Source: Dyadobacter arcticus
Lineage (GTDB): Bacteria; Bacteroidota; Bacteroidia; Cytophagales; Spirosomataceae
Assembly: GCF_011762185.1 (NCBI RefSeq)
Contig: NZ_JAASQJ010000003.1
Coordinates: forward strand, 372,001 to 436,000
Direction of reading: 5' to 3'
Length of the DNA stretch: 64,000 nt
Both the position numbers and the translations under genes were made by a program. Positions within the stretch are counted from its first letter, which is position 1, and each line of letters begins with the position of its first letter. The notes below the pieces were generated by a model. It saw only the letters and a list, made by a program, of their open reading frames with translations. It did not search any database and was not told the origin of the DNA. Positions 1 to 8,613 of the stretch are shown in pieces.

Positions 1-86
1 TCGGTGAAGGTGATTTTGGCAGTCGTATCGGGGACATTGGATATACAAACCAGTATTTTCATGATGATTTGGTTACGTATTTTTGA
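1..86 (+). CDS. 3' end of an unidentified gene (truncated by window edge)
   Basis: An open frame enters from the left edge (codons in phase from base 3) and stops with TGA at 84-86. Only about 27 residues are visible, ending in ...HDDLVTYF, with a Gly/Asp-rich stretch before them. This is too little to name a family. The next gene starts 72 bases downstream on the same strand, so the two could be co-transcribed. That this is coding is itself an inference from the open frame and the position. Confidence 0.4.
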   Translation, partial: GEGDFGSRIGDIGYTNQYFHDDLVTYF

Positions 87-158
87 GTTTATGGGACTAA
101 CTTTGTTCGGGCAAATTAAAAGAAATACAAACAGTATGCAAGCATAATAATTTTCAAA

Positions 159-485
159 ATGGACAGTTCTTTCCTCTCAACGTTAGTGACTTTTTACGAA
201 GAAGATCCCGACGATCCCTTCAACATTTATGCCCTCGCCATCGCCTATGCGAAGATTAATCAAGGAAAAGCGGCGGATTTTTTTGACATCCTTTTAAATA
301 AACATCCTGATTACCTGGCCACATATTATCATGCAGGGGCTTTTTTTGCCGAGCAGGAGAAAATAGAAAAGGCGGAAAGGATTTATCAGAGAGGTATTGA
401 ACTGGCACGTTTGCAGGGTAATGTGAAGACGCAGCAGGAATTGATGAGGGCGTATAATGCATTCCTGGATGAGCTGGACGACTAA
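159..485 (+). CDS. Small TPR-like protein
   Basis: A 108-residue soluble protein with no signal peptide or membrane segment. Residues about 15-95 form helical pairs with the small/large residue spacing of tetratricopeptide repeats (NIYALAIAYAKINQGKAADF, then YLATYYHAGAFFAEQEKIEKA, then a third helix pair from about 75). Such domains bind other proteins; nothing shows the partner. The C-terminus is acidic (DELDD). It follows the unidentified upstream gene on the same strand and is followed by 168 bases without a gene. Function unknown beyond a protein-interaction role. Confidence 0.75.
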   Translation: MDSSFLSTLVTFYEEDPDDPFNIYALAIAYAKINQGKAADFFDILLNKHPDYLATYYHAGAFFAEQEKIEKAERIYQRGIELARLQGNVKTQQELMRAYNAFLDELDD

Positions 486-653
486 CCGATTTATGCCCGA
501 TATTTGCTCATTAGCACAAAATCCTGTACCTTTCCATCATATTTACACGACTTGCCAGCCTGTTTCAGGCAAAACTTAAATCCTCTGCTCAGTTAAGCTT
601 GATTTTTTTAGAGTGAGTTCGTTGTTGACGGGGACAAAAAATATTCATCATTT
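486..653. other. Intergenic region with a small hairpin
   Basis: It holds a short perfect stem-loop (GCCTG, TTT, CAGGC at 558-570) followed by AAAAC rather than a T-run, so it is at best a weak terminator for the preceding gene. No other structure or coding frame was seen. Confidence 0.3.
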
Positions 654-1010
654 ATGGAAAGGGAATCATTTATTCCGCTTGTAGTAAAGTGGGCAAAGGC
701 TCATGGGTTTAAGGAAATTCAGGCTAACCTTGAGGGATACGAAGTTCCCAAATCCTACGAAAGAGCTGCCGACAACCTCAAATTTACCCCGGATGTGACG
801 GGCGTAAATATGTTCAACAGACATTATCTGGAAGTTTCAATGAAAACGGACCAGTTGCGCGGTAACATTTCCAAATGGAAATTGTTGAGCGAACTTGCCG
901 GAATGAAGGGCGCTAAATTGTATCTAATGGCCCCGCGCGGTCACGTCAGATTTACCCGTGAGGTGATTGAACAATATAACATCCCGGCCGAAGTCGTTAA
1001 GATTGACTAA
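654..1010 (+). CDS. Conserved-looking hypothetical protein, possible PD-(D/E)xK-like fold
   Basis: A 118-residue soluble protein of unknown function. The middle reads FTPDVTG (P46, D47) followed by a strand HYLEVSMKTD (E60, K64). That order, Pro-Asp then hydrophobic strand with Glu and Lys, recalls the PD-(D/E)xK nuclease core, although E60 and K64 are separated by three residues instead of the usual one. A helix, a further strand (KLYLMAPRG) and a C-terminal helix follow, as expected for a small alpha/beta fold. It stands alone between two gaps and converges with the oxidoreductase gene downstream. The nuclease resemblance is inference and could be chance. Confidence 0.6.
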   Translation: MERESFIPLVVKWAKAHGFKEIQANLEGYEVPKSYERAADNLKFTPDVTGVNMFNRHYLEVSMKTDQLRGNISKWKLLSELAGMKGAKLYLMAPRGHVRFTREVIEQYNIPAEVVKID

Positions 1011-1028
1011 GAACGCGGGGGCTTTTCG

Positions 1029-1284
1029 GATGTTGTTGTTCGGAATAGGGTTCGAAGTTGTTAGGGTATTGTCGTTTGTAGTCAGATATTGTCATGAATA
1101 GTCAGGAGTTGTTGATCGTCGATTAACAGCTCCTGACCTTTTTTGTACCCATTCAAAAATTACAATTCCAAACAACCCCCGAACCACTCTGAACAACTCC
1201 TAACCATTCCGAATAACCGCGAACTATCCCGCACAAACACTACCAATGACCACTCCTGACAATAAATGACAACAATTGACCACC
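1029..1284. repeat. Two converging arrays of degenerate ~10-bp repeats
   Basis: From 1029 to about 1118 the + strand reads as consecutive 10-11 bp units such as TTAGGGTATTG, TCAGATATTG, TCATGAATAG and TCAGGAGTTG. From 1161 to about 1284 the same kind of unit runs on the opposite strand (TCATTTATTG, TCAGGAGTGG, TTCGGAATGG, TTAGGAGTTG when reverse-complemented). Approximate consensus is T(T/C)RGGAGT(T/G)G. The arrays point toward each other around a hairpin and fill the gap between two convergent genes. They are not a CRISPR: there are no conserved repeats with unique spacers. Confidence 0.6.
1101..1144. terminator. Strong stem-loop between convergent genes
   Basis: The arm GTCAGGAGTTGTTGATCG pairs with TCGATTAACAGCTCCTGAC (two mismatches), followed by a T-run on the + strand (CCTTTTTTG). 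This is a good intrinsic terminator for the 654-1010 gene. It is built from the innermost units of the flanking decamer arrays. Confidence 0.7.
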
Positions 1285-1294
1285 CTGCCCCTTC

Positions 1295-2599
1295 CTAAAC
1301 CGCCGGATACTTCCATTCCCCCCGATACTCCCTGCTCAGCAACTTATTGGCCTCGGGATCTCCTTCGATTGTTTCTTTTTCGCCATCCCAGACAATGCTT
1401 CTTCCAAGTTTGTAAGATAGCATTCCCAGCAAAGCAACATTGGTCGATTTTTGGCCGACTTCGATTTCGCAGATTGGTGGTTTGTTGGTTTTAATTGATT
1501 CCAGAAAATTAGCCCATAACGGCGCAATGTTCTGGTCATCAGGCTTATTTAGCTGGGCGTCCTGGTGTATGACGGGTTTTTTGGGATCAGTTGGATAGAA
1601 TGTCCATCCATCGAGCCAGCCCATGTGAAATGTTCCCTCCGTGCCGTAGAAGTAAACGCCAACTGCCTGCTGCGGATGCGTTTTCTCGGCGTTGTTTGCT
1701 GCGAAGTTCCGATGTTCCCATTCCAGCGTAAAACCATCGAAATCATACACAGCTACCTGATGATCAGGGGCATCGGTATTATCCTGCCTGATTGCGCGAC
1801 CACCTGTTGAATAGATCTTCTTGGGATATTTCTGCTCCGACCACCAAAGTACCTGGTCGAGCCAGTGAATACCCCAATCGCCCAAAGTTCCGTTTGCAAA
1901 ATTGAGATAACCCCGGAAGCCTCTCGGGTGAATCGTTTTATTATAGGGTACCAATGCCGCAGGCCCGCAGTAAAAATCCCAATCCAACCCTTGAGGCACT
2001 TCTGCGTCGGGCGTTTTTTGGCCCGGTCCGCCACCATAATGTACAAATGCGCGCGCCATTCCAATCTTACCAGCCTTTCCGGATTTTAGGAATTCCTGAC
2101 CTGAAATATTATGAGGCGAAACCCTTCTGTGCGTACCTACCTGCACGATTTTGCCATGTTTACGCGTGGCGTTGACCATCGCGCGGCCTTCTTTTATAGT
2201 ATGTGAAATCGGCTTTTCCACATACACATGTGCGCCTGCTTCTATGGCCGCAATGCAGCATAACGGGTGCCAATGATCGGGCGTGGCCACAATGACAATC
2301 TCAGGCTTTTCTTTGGCGAGCATTTCACGGTAATCGCGGTACAGCTTCGGTTTATCAGGCGAAAGCTTTGACATTACGTCGGAGCAGGTTTTAAGCTGAT
2401 TTTCATCTACATCGACAAGGGCAACCAGTTTGGATTCGCCTGCCTGCATGGCGCAGCGCAGGATATTGGTACCCCACCAGCCAGCTCCAACCAATGCGGT
2501 GCGGTAGGGTGCGGCCCTTTTTAATGCTGTTAATAAGGGCAACGCAGAAAAGGCAGCACCGGTTAATGCCGATTTCTCAATAAATGTTCGACGGTCCAT
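1295..2599 (-). CDS. Secreted Gfo/Idh/MocA-family oxidoreductase
   Basis: A 434-residue NAD(P)-dependent sugar/cyclitol oxidoreductase-like protein. The N-terminus MDRRTFIEKSALTGAAF followed by a hydrophobic run looks like a twin-arginine export signal, so it probably folds with its cofactor before export. The Rossmann motif GAGWWG is at 38-43, the acidic end of the second strand is in VDVDE, and the family hallmark EKP is at 128-130. The C-terminal part carries the Gfo/Idh beta-sheet domain with a D-W-G-I-H-W motif. Tat-exported members are common in Bacteroidota carbohydrate loci. It sits 29 bases downstream of the acetyl esterase on the same strand, suggesting an operon. Substrate unknown. 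Confidence 0.9.
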   Translation of the reverse strand: MDRRTFIEKSALTGAAFSALPLLTALKRAAPYRTALVGAGWWGTNILRCAMQAGESKLVALVDVDENQLKTCSDVMSKLSPDKPKLYRDYREMLAKEKPEIVIVATPDHWHPLCCIAAIEAGAHVYVEKPISHTIKEGRAMVNATRKHGKIVQVGTHRRVSPHNISGQEFLKSGKAGKIGMARAFVHYGGGPGQKTPDAEVPQGLDWDFYCGPAALVPYNKTIHPRGFRGYLNFANGTLGDWGIHWLDQVLWWSEQKYPKKIYSTGGRAIRQDNTDAPDHQVAVYDFDGFTLEWEHRNFAANNAEKTHPQQAVGVYFYGTEGTFHMGWLDGWTFYPTDPKKPVIHQDAQLNKPDDQNIAPLWANFLESIKTNKPPICEIEVGQKSTNVALLGMLSYKLGRSIVWDGEKETIEGDPEANKLLSREYRGEWKYPAV

Positions 2600-2628
2600 A
2601 AAATGATCAGAATATCTTGGGTTACAGG

Positions 2629-3927
2629 TTATTTGCTTTTCAGCTTTTCAATCAGCCAGTTGTTCATCATATCTTTTTCTTCCTGATAAGTCCAGTGGCC
2701 TGTATCCAGGTATAACTTCAATTCCTTGGGAGCCGTGGTGACATTGTATACAGCGTACATGGAAGTAGGAGGGCAGGTTTCATCATTAAAGCCCCAAATG
2801 TACAAACCAGGCACTTTCACCCTTCTCGCAAAATTCACCACATCGTAATAAGATACTGTATTCAGTTTTTCCTTGGTATTGTTGACCTTCACCCCATTTT
2901 TATCAAAGTAATGCGGCCAGCCCCCTGCGCGTCCCTGCAGATACCCTGTCACATCGCTCAATGCAGGATAAAATGCGCCAAGCCATTTTACACGCGGATC
3001 CAGACCGGCCGTGATGATCGATAAGGCGCCGCCTTGGCTGCCCCCGGTTACCGCCAGATTTTTGCCATCAAATTGCGAAAGGCTAACCAAAAAATCATTG
3101 GCTCTTATACAGCCCAGATACACTCTTTTAAAATAGAAACGGTCCTTATCGTCCATATTATAAGCCGGATAACCATTTAAAACCCCTTGTCCAAGATCCG
3201 TATATACCGATAGGTCCATTGTTACTGGAATGCCGTGGATGCCTATTTCCAATGTGATAATATCTTTATCAGCAGTTACCACATCGCCATAATAGGGCCG
3301 CACGCCCGCACCAGGCACGCGAAGTAACGCTGGATATTTTCCTTCTTTTTTCGGAATGCTCAGGATGCCGTAAACCCGCACATTTGGCTTATTGTTTTGA
3401 AGATTGAGATGATATACATTGGTTTTCTCGGTGCAGCGCTCAGGGATCAAGGTCATTTTAGCGTCCATCGGCACGGCTGCCAATTCCTTTTTTGCATTGT
3501 CCCAGAATGTGTCAAAATCCTCCGGGTTTGGTACAGTTGGCTGGATTTTCAATGGTTCGAATCCGGCTGTTGCCAGTCCGCGGAACTCGCCGCCGTCGAC
3601 ATTTACCCAGACAATGCATCTTAAAAAACCAGGTGTTTTGAGCGTTCCTCCATCAATGGTCAGCTTACCATCTGCGGCAGTTTTTGTCTCTTTAATGGTT
3701 GGGTCGAGTTTTTCCAAACCGATCTCGTAGCGCAATGCAGCATTTTTTACAAGATTTCCATTTCTTAAAACCTGTACCGTGAACTGCACTTTTTCGCCTG
3801 TTTTATAAGTCCAGTCATCATGGTCGGTGCTGACGATTACTTCAACCGGTCGCCTTACAGGCTGGGCATGAATGGATATGATGGTGACCCAGAAAAGGAA
3901 CTGACTGAGCAGAAAACGATTTTTCAT
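2629..3927 (-). CDS. Secreted acetylxylan esterase-like protein (CE7 family)
   Basis: A 432-residue alpha/beta hydrolase that would remove acetyl groups from sugars or xylo-oligosaccharides. A Sec signal peptide covers about residues 1-21 (MKNRFLLSQFLFWVTIISIHA). Residues 25-120 form a beta-sandwich-like N-terminal domain, followed by the hydrolase. The nucleophile elbow is GGSQGG with S297, and plausible triad partners are D382 (in NDETCPP) and H411 (in DTGHW), the spacing expected in CE7 enzymes. It precedes the oxidoreductase in a likely two-gene operon and is divergent from the pseudouridine synthase. Typical CE7 enzymes are about 320 residues, so the extra length is the N-terminal domain. 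Confidence 0.87.
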   Translation of the reverse strand: MKNRFLLSQFLFWVTIISIHAQPVRRPVEVIVSTDHDDWTYKTGEKVQFTVQVLRNGNLVKNAALRYEIGLEKLDPTIKETKTAADGKLTIDGGTLKTPGFLRCIVWVNVDGGEFRGLATAGFEPLKIQPTVPNPEDFDTFWDNAKKELAAVPMDAKMTLIPERCTEKTNVYHLNLQNNKPNVRVYGILSIPKKEGKYPALLRVPGAGVRPYYGDVVTADKDIITLEIGIHGIPVTMDLSVYTDLGQGVLNGYPAYNMDDKDRFYFKRVYLGCIRANDFLVSLSQFDGKNLAVTGGSQGGALSIITAGLDPRVKWLGAFYPALSDVTGYLQGRAGGWPHYFDKNGVKVNNTKEKLNTVSYYDVVNFARRVKVPGLYIWGFNDETCPPTSMYAVYNVTTAPKELKLYLDTGHWTYQEEKDMMNNWLIEKLKSK

Positions 3928-4032
3928 ATAGACGCAATTATTCTATCTTACTTTTAAATAAATATGTTACCGATAGTTAAAGGGGCGAAAGGGCTGAATC
4001 TTTGATTTTAAAGAATAATTTTTACGATTTAA

Positions 4033-4779
4033 ATGGAGTTAACACGCATCAATAAATTTATCAGTGAAACAGGCTTCTGTTCTAGACGGGAGGCCGACAA
4101 GCTGGTGGAATTGGGCCGTGTGACGCTTAACGGGCGAAAAGCAGTTCTAGGAGACAAGGCCTCGGCAGCAGACGACGTAAGGGTTGACGGAAAACCGCTG
4201 AAACGAAAGAAAGCGGCCGTGTATATCGCTTTCAACAAGCCCATCGGCATAACCTGTACCACGGAAAGAAATGTGAAGGGGAATATTATTGACTATATCC
4301 GCCATCCCGAACGCATATTCCCAATTGGACGCCTGGATAAGCCATCGGAAGGATTGATATTTTTGACCAGCGATGGCGACATTGTCAATAAAATACTCCG
4401 TGCGGGAAATAACCATGAAAAGGAATATGTGGTAGCGGTCGATAAACCGATCTCCCCGGAATTTGTGCAGAAAATGTCTTCAGGCGTTCCTGTCCTGGAT
4501 ATCATTACCAAAAAATGTTTTGTAAGAAAAGACGGTAGTCATATTTTCACGATCATCCTCACCCAGGGCCTGAACAGGCAAATCCGGCGAATGTGTGAAT
4601 ATCTGGGTTACAATGTGACCAAGCTAAGGCGGGTGCGGATCATGAATGTTTCTTTAAGAGACCTGCCGGTGGGAAAATGGCGGGATTTAACAGAAACTGA
4701 AATGCTGGAAATCAATGCGGCAGTTGAAAATTCAATAAAAACAGAAGAAGGGTCTCAGCTCGCAGCCTGGGAGGAATAA
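4033..4779 (+). CDS. rluF: 23S rRNA pseudouridine synthase, RluF type
   Basis: A 248-residue RNA-modifying enzyme that isomerises uridine to pseudouridine in 23S rRNA (U2604 in the E. coli family member). The N-terminal S4 RNA-binding domain is at about 1-60 (TRINKFISETGFCSRREADKLV). The RsuA/RluF catalytic motif GRLD is at 99-102 with D102 as the expected nucleophile, followed by GLIFLTSDGD and a C-terminal GLNRQIRRMCEYLGY motif. The phrase GITCTTE fits the RluF branch better than RluB or RsuA. It is a single-gene unit with a strong hairpin after it. Confidence 0.88.
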   Translation: MELTRINKFISETGFCSRREADKLVELGRVTLNGRKAVLGDKASAADDVRVDGKPLKRKKAAVYIAFNKPIGITCTTERNVKGNIIDYIRHPERIFPIGRLDKPSEGLIFLTSDGDIVNKILRAGNNHEKEYVVAVDKPISPEFVQKMSSGVPVLDIITKKCFVRKDGSHIFTIILTQGLNRQIRRMCEYLGYNVTKLRRVRIMNVSLRDLPVGKWRDLTETEMLEINAAVENSIKTEEGSQLAAWEE

Positions 4780-4810
4780 GTTTTCTTAATTGCCGTCAGC
4801 TTAAGCCTGA

Positions 4811-4854
4811 TTTTCTCAATTACCGTCGGCTTCAGCCGACGGTAATTGAGAAAA
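4811..4854. terminator. Perfect 21-bp inverted repeat, bidirectional terminator-like
   Basis: The arm 4811-4831 and its exact reverse complement at 4834-4854 are separated by two bases (core CCGTCGGCT, TC, AGCCGACGG). The arms begin with TTTT and end with AAAA, so an RNA from either strand forms a hairpin ending in U residues. A degraded copy of the left arm (TCTTAATTGCCGTCAGCTTA) lies just upstream at about 4784-4803. It lies 32 bases after the rluF stop and would terminate it. Confidence 0.75.
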
Positions 4855-4928
4855 GAAAGAAAAAATATATCCCGTATTTGTCTAAATTTATGATGAAATA
4901 TTGACAGACATTTCCTAACGAAGCTGCA

Positions 4929-5633
4929 ATGAAAGTCCTGACAGGCATTTTGTTTTCGCTAATAGTTTCCAATGCCGCCTTCGCACAGGAAAAAGCAGAG
5001 GTGTACAAGGTCAAGAACGGAAGCGATTTAGCGAAGATCATGCCTTATGCCGATCGGTATCAGTACGAACAATTCATGGATGGAGAGGCTTTTTTCCGGG
5101 GAGGCCGAAGTTCCAAAGCCAAGTTCAATTACAGCTACATTCACGGCGAGGTAATGTTCATAGCGCCAAATAAGGATACAATGCTTCTAACCGAAACAGC
5201 CTATATCGACCGGATTCTTGTTTCAGACAAACTTTACTATTTCCTCAAAGGTAACGGGCACATTCAGGTAACAGGCGAATATGGGAAAGTGAAGCTGGGC
5301 AAGAAACTGGTTCTGATCAGAATGGGAAATGAAAAGTATGCGTCTTATGATCAATATTCTTCCACGTCTTCTATTGCAAGCTATTCTTCGTATACAAATG
5401 CAAACGGCCAGTTTCAATTTCTGGAAGGACGGGACAAAGTGGTTCTGGGCCGGCGTGCGTCATATTTTTTAATTGATGCCAACAAAAGGTTTTACCCTGC
5501 AAACCGTCCTGGTTTGATGAAAATATTTCCATCCAATAAAAGTGAAATCAGCAGTTTTTTGAAGGAAAATGATATTAACCTTGAAAAAGTGGCTGACCTC
5601 ATCCGCACGCTTGAATTTTGCGCTACATTTTAG
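4929..5633 (+). CDS. Exported hypothetical protein
   Basis: A 234-residue protein with a clear Sec signal peptide (MKVLTGILFSLIVSNAAFAQ, cleavage near residue 19). The mature part is rich in beta strand, with a Ser/Tyr-rich stretch at about 140-156 (SYDQYSSTSSIASYSSY). No Cys follows the signal sequence, so it is probably soluble in the periplasm or secreted. I recognise no catalytic motif. It is flanked by the hairpin upstream and the glycosidase-like gene 69 bases downstream on the same strand, so the two could be expressed together. Function unknown. Confidence 0.75.
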   Translation: MKVLTGILFSLIVSNAAFAQEKAEVYKVKNGSDLAKIMPYADRYQYEQFMDGEAFFRGGRSSKAKFNYSYIHGEVMFIAPNKDTMLLTETAYIDRILVSDKLYYFLKGNGHIQVTGEYGKVKLGKKLVLIRMGNEKYASYDQYSSTSSIASYSSYTNANGQFQFLEGRDKVVLGRRASYFLIDANKRFYPANRPGLMKIFPSNKSEISSFLKENDINLEKVADLIRTLEFCATF

Positions 5634-5702
5634 GTAAGCCTGCCGCCTAAAATTTGGTTAGGGAAGCCTAAGTGCATTATCTTCCGGTTTCTATCCTGAC
5701 CC

Positions 5703-7892
5703 ATGAAACCAACAGCAATCCTTATTTTCTTCACATTAAGTACCCTTTCAAATTTATTTGCTCAAAATATACCTGTCTGGAATCCGCAAGCCGGTAAGAA
5801 ACCGCAAGCTGACTGGCTGATCACGCCGGTCAGGGAAAAAGCGCTGATCTATAAGTCAGCGGATGGTAAGAACCTGGTATTGACTAATGGTTTGCTAAAA
5901 AGAACGTTCAGACTGGTGCCTGATCTGGCCTGTACGGATTTTACGAACCTTTCCAATGGGCAGCAATTGCTCAGGGCTGTGAAGCCGGAGGCGCGCGTCG
6001 TCATTAATGGTCGCAATTACAGCATTGGAGGGTTATATGGTCAAAAGGAAAACGGTTACCTGCTTGCTGAATGGGTGGACGGGCTGAAATCTTTGGACAG
6101 CGCCTTCCATTACATTGATTTTCAAATCGATGAAATCAAGCCTTACCTGAACTGGAAAACTGCTATGTGGACCGGCAATAAAAATCAGGCGACGGGCAAA
6201 ACGATCACATTCAATTATAAATCCACATTGCCGGTTTTGCAGGGCTTGCAGATAGCCGTGCATTATTCCATCTACGACGGCCTACCATTAATTAGCAAAT
6301 GGGTGACAGTCCAGAATAATACGGCAGGCTTATTGACGGTCGATCAGATCGTTAATGAAATTCTGGCGGTTACAGAGGAGGAGAGTGCGGTAGTAGGAAG
6401 TCCAGCAAAAATGGCAAAACCCAATGGACTTTACGTCGAAAACAATTTTGCTTTTAATAACTCCATGCGGTATTCACTGAGTGACCAGGCTACCAATTGG
6501 AAAACGGATCCTACTTATACTTCACAGGTTAACTACGACTTTCAGACACCTTGTTTGCTCGAAGTGCATCCCGCCAGAGATATGGGCATGATCCTGAAAA
6601 AAGGGGAATCGCTGGAATCTATAAGAACTTATGAACTTTTGCAGGATAGTTACGATCGGGAGCGAAAGGGGCTGGCGATCCGTAAAATGTATCGCACGAT
6701 TGCTCCCTGGACAACCAGCAACCCGATATTCATGCATTTGGTAAGCAAAAACGATCAGGAAGTCCGTACTGCTATCGACCAATGTGCCGCAACGGGTTAC
6801 GAAGCATTGATCCTGAGTTTTGGAAGTCATTGCAAAATGGAAGATACAACCATGGCCAACGTGAAAAAATGGAAAGAACTAGCCGATTACGCGCATAGCA
6901 AGCAGATTTTCATCGGCAGTTATTCTTTATTCAGTTCCAGGCGCATCAGCGATGAAGACGATGTGATCGATGCAAAAACAGGCAAACCTGGCGGGGCTTT
7001 CTTTGGAAATGCGCCATGCATGGGCAGCAAATGGGGATTGGCCTATCTGGACAAGCTCAAATACTTCATGACATTTACGGGTTTTAATATTTTTGAAAAT
7101 GACGGGCCTTATCCCGGAGACGTTTGCGCTTCCACCACTCATCCGGGCCACGCAGGTCTGCATGACTCACAATGGCGGCAAATGGAGTTGCAAAAAGGGC
7201 TTTATCGCTGGTGCAATGAAAATGGTATTTATGTCAATGCGCCGGATTGGTACTTTCTTGACGGTACCCATAAAGTGGCATTAGGTTACCGGGAAGTCAA
7301 TTTTTCACTCTCACGAGATCAACAGAAGATCCTGAACCGGCAGAACATATTTGATGCAACCTGGAATGAAACGCCTTCCATGGTTTGGGGATTTGTACCC
7401 TTAACCAAATACCAGGGCGGAACCGACGACGCAATCCTCGAACCACTTTCAGAACACCTTGATGCGTACGAACAGTTGATGATGCAATACTATGGCGCTG
7501 GAATCCAGGCATGTTACCGGGGGCCGAGGTTATATGATACTGACGAAACACGTAATAAAGTTTCTGAAGTGATCAGTTGGTACAAAAAATACCGGGATAT
7601 CCTGAATTCAGATCTGCTCCATTTGCGAAGGGCTGACGGTCGCGATTGGGACGGGATTATGCATGTAAACCCTAATCTGAAAGAGAAAGGACTGGTTATG
7701 CTTTACAATCCCTTGAATGATGCCATTTCCAGAATCATCAAACTGCCAGTCTATTATTCGGGCAAACATGACATGCTCAAAATTCGCGAAAAGGAAGGTG
7801 CGGCCAAAACGTATAAGGTCGACCGGAATTACGATGTAACCCTCACCGTGAATATTCCGGCGAAGGGTTACACCTGGCTGGTGATGGAGTAA
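5703..7892 (+). CDS. Secreted glycoside hydrolase-like protein (alpha-galactosidase-like)
   Basis: A 729-residue protein with an N-terminal signal peptide (MKPTAILIFFTLSTLSNLFA). An N-terminal beta-sandwich (about 40-300) is followed by a region with the look of a TIM barrel (about 330-620): strands such as ALILSFGSH, FIGSYSLFSS and FNIFENDGPYPGD, and YVNAPDWYFLDGTHK with acidic residues at strand ends where GH27/GH36-type clan D enzymes keep their catalytic Asp pair. A small C-terminal beta domain follows. The closest description I can give is an alpha-galactosidase-like hydrolase; substrate and exact family are not certain. Its last 25 bases overlap tail-to-tail with the carbonic anhydrase-like gene. 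Confidence 0.75.
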   Translation: MKPTAILIFFTLSTLSNLFAQNIPVWNPQAGKKPQADWLITPVREKALIYKSADGKNLVLTNGLLKRTFRLVPDLACTDFTNLSNGQQLLRAVKPEARVVINGRNYSIGGLYGQKENGYLLAEWVDGLKSLDSAFHYIDFQIDEIKPYLNWKTAMWTGNKNQATGKTITFNYKSTLPVLQGLQIAVHYSIYDGLPLISKWVTVQNNTAGLLTVDQIVNEILAVTEEESAVVGSPAKMAKPNGLYVENNFAFNNSMRYSLSDQATNWKTDPTYTSQVNYDFQTPCLLEVHPARDMGMILKKGESLESIRTYELLQDSYDRERKGLAIRKMYRTIAPWTTSNPIFMHLVSKNDQEVRTAIDQCAATGYEALILSFGSHCKMEDTTMANVKKWKELADYAHSKQIFIGSYSLFSSRRISDEDDVIDAKTGKPGGAFFGNAPCMGSKWGLAYLDKLKYFMTFTGFNIFENDGPYPGDVCASTTHPGHAGLHDSQWRQMELQKGLYRWCNENGIYVNAPDWYFLDGTHKVALGYREVNFSLSRDQQKILNRQNIFDATWNETPSMVWGFVPLTKYQGGTDDAILEPLSEHLDAYEQLMMQYYGAGIQACYRGPRLYDTDETRNKVSEVISWYKKYRDILNSDLLHLRRADGRDWDGIMHVNPNLKEKGLVMLYNPLNDAISRIIKLPVYYSGKHDMLKIREKEGAAKTYKVDRNYDVTLTVNIPAKGYTWLVME

Positions 7893-8608
7893 TGTTGGAT
7901 GTCCCTGATTTTCTTCCGGGTTTGAATGTCCCATTCTTCAAACCTGCGAAGTTCAAGGAATGAGCCGAAATGCCAGTCGGTATTGATAATGACTGCACCA
8001 ATCACGAACAGATATTTTCCGGAAAAGCTCGTTTTTTCGATCAGCCGGTCGATCAGTTGTCCTGATTGTTCAAGGATAACCTCCGTGGCTTCTTTAATGG
8101 GCTTGGGTGAATTGAGTACGCGGTCCTTTTGTTCGTACAAAAATTCCTGAAGACAATGTTGCTGGTAATCGTCCGCAGGTTTTTCACCCGGTACTATCTC
8201 ATTGTTTTTCAGACGACTAAGTGCCAGAACGGCCGCGCCGCAGCAGCTTGATTCTTCTTCCTGGCCAACACGGATGATCTTGCCGAGCTCACCACTTTCG
8301 CTTACACCGATATGCGGGGCATAAAAAATCATGGCGGCGCCTTCGTCCGGAACGTGGTGCGCAAATGCCGACATTCCGGTAAGTCCGGTAAAAGGATAGC
8401 CGTTCAATCCGCCCATATTGAACGGGCCGAGCATTTGCCTGCCTTCCTCCGGATATTCAATTGCATTCACATCGTCCGAACAGATCGAATGCGCGAGCAT
8501 GATCTTATCGGGCGTCAGTTCGTAGGGAGTCAGCGATTTGTAAATATTTAAGACAAAATCGCTGGAAGGGACTGCGTTTGGGAAGTGTTTTTGTACTTTT
8601 TCGAGCAT
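7868..8608 (-). CDS. LCIB/C-type beta-carbonic anhydrase-like protein
   Basis: A 246-residue soluble protein. Residues 37-130 resemble the LCIB/C carbonic anhydrase domain known from the CO2-concentrating mechanism of Chlamydomonas and diatoms and also found in bacteria: a C-x-D element (C43, D45) in HSICSDDVN, a Gly-rich stretch GGLNGYPFTGLTG, AFAHHVPDEG (H84/H85), APHIGVSESGELG (H99), and SSCCGAA (C122/C123). C43, a His of the HH pair and a Cys of the CC pair are plausible zinc ligands. The arginine of the canonical C-x-D-x-R motif is absent at the expected place (V47), though R57 is nearby. The gene starts 5 bases after the bestrophin stop codon, so the two are co-translated. The family call is from memory of the motif pattern; enzyme activity is inference. 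Confidence 0.72.
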   Translation of the reverse strand: MLEKVQKHFPNAVPSSDFVLNIYKSLTPYELTPDKIMLAHSICSDDVNAIEYPEEGRQMLGPFNMGGLNGYPFTGLTGMSAFAHHVPDEGAAMIFYAPHIGVSESGELGKIIRVGQEEESSCCGAAVLALSRLKNNEIVPGEKPADDYQQHCLQEFLYEQKDRVLNSPKPIKEATEVILEQSGQLIDRLIEKTSFSGKYLFVIGAVIINTDWHFGSFLELRRFEEWDIQTRKKIRDIQHYSITSQV

Positions 8609-8613
8609 AAGGC

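Noticed and set aside
1029..1284. CRISPR-like or transposon-end array
   Set aside because: Period of about 10 bp with no spacers, no transposase and no target duplication seen.
1276..1494. Open frame across the end of the oxidoreductase gene on the + strand
   Set aside because: Antisense to the Gfo/Idh/MocA gene, Pro-rich start from the repeat region, no domain.
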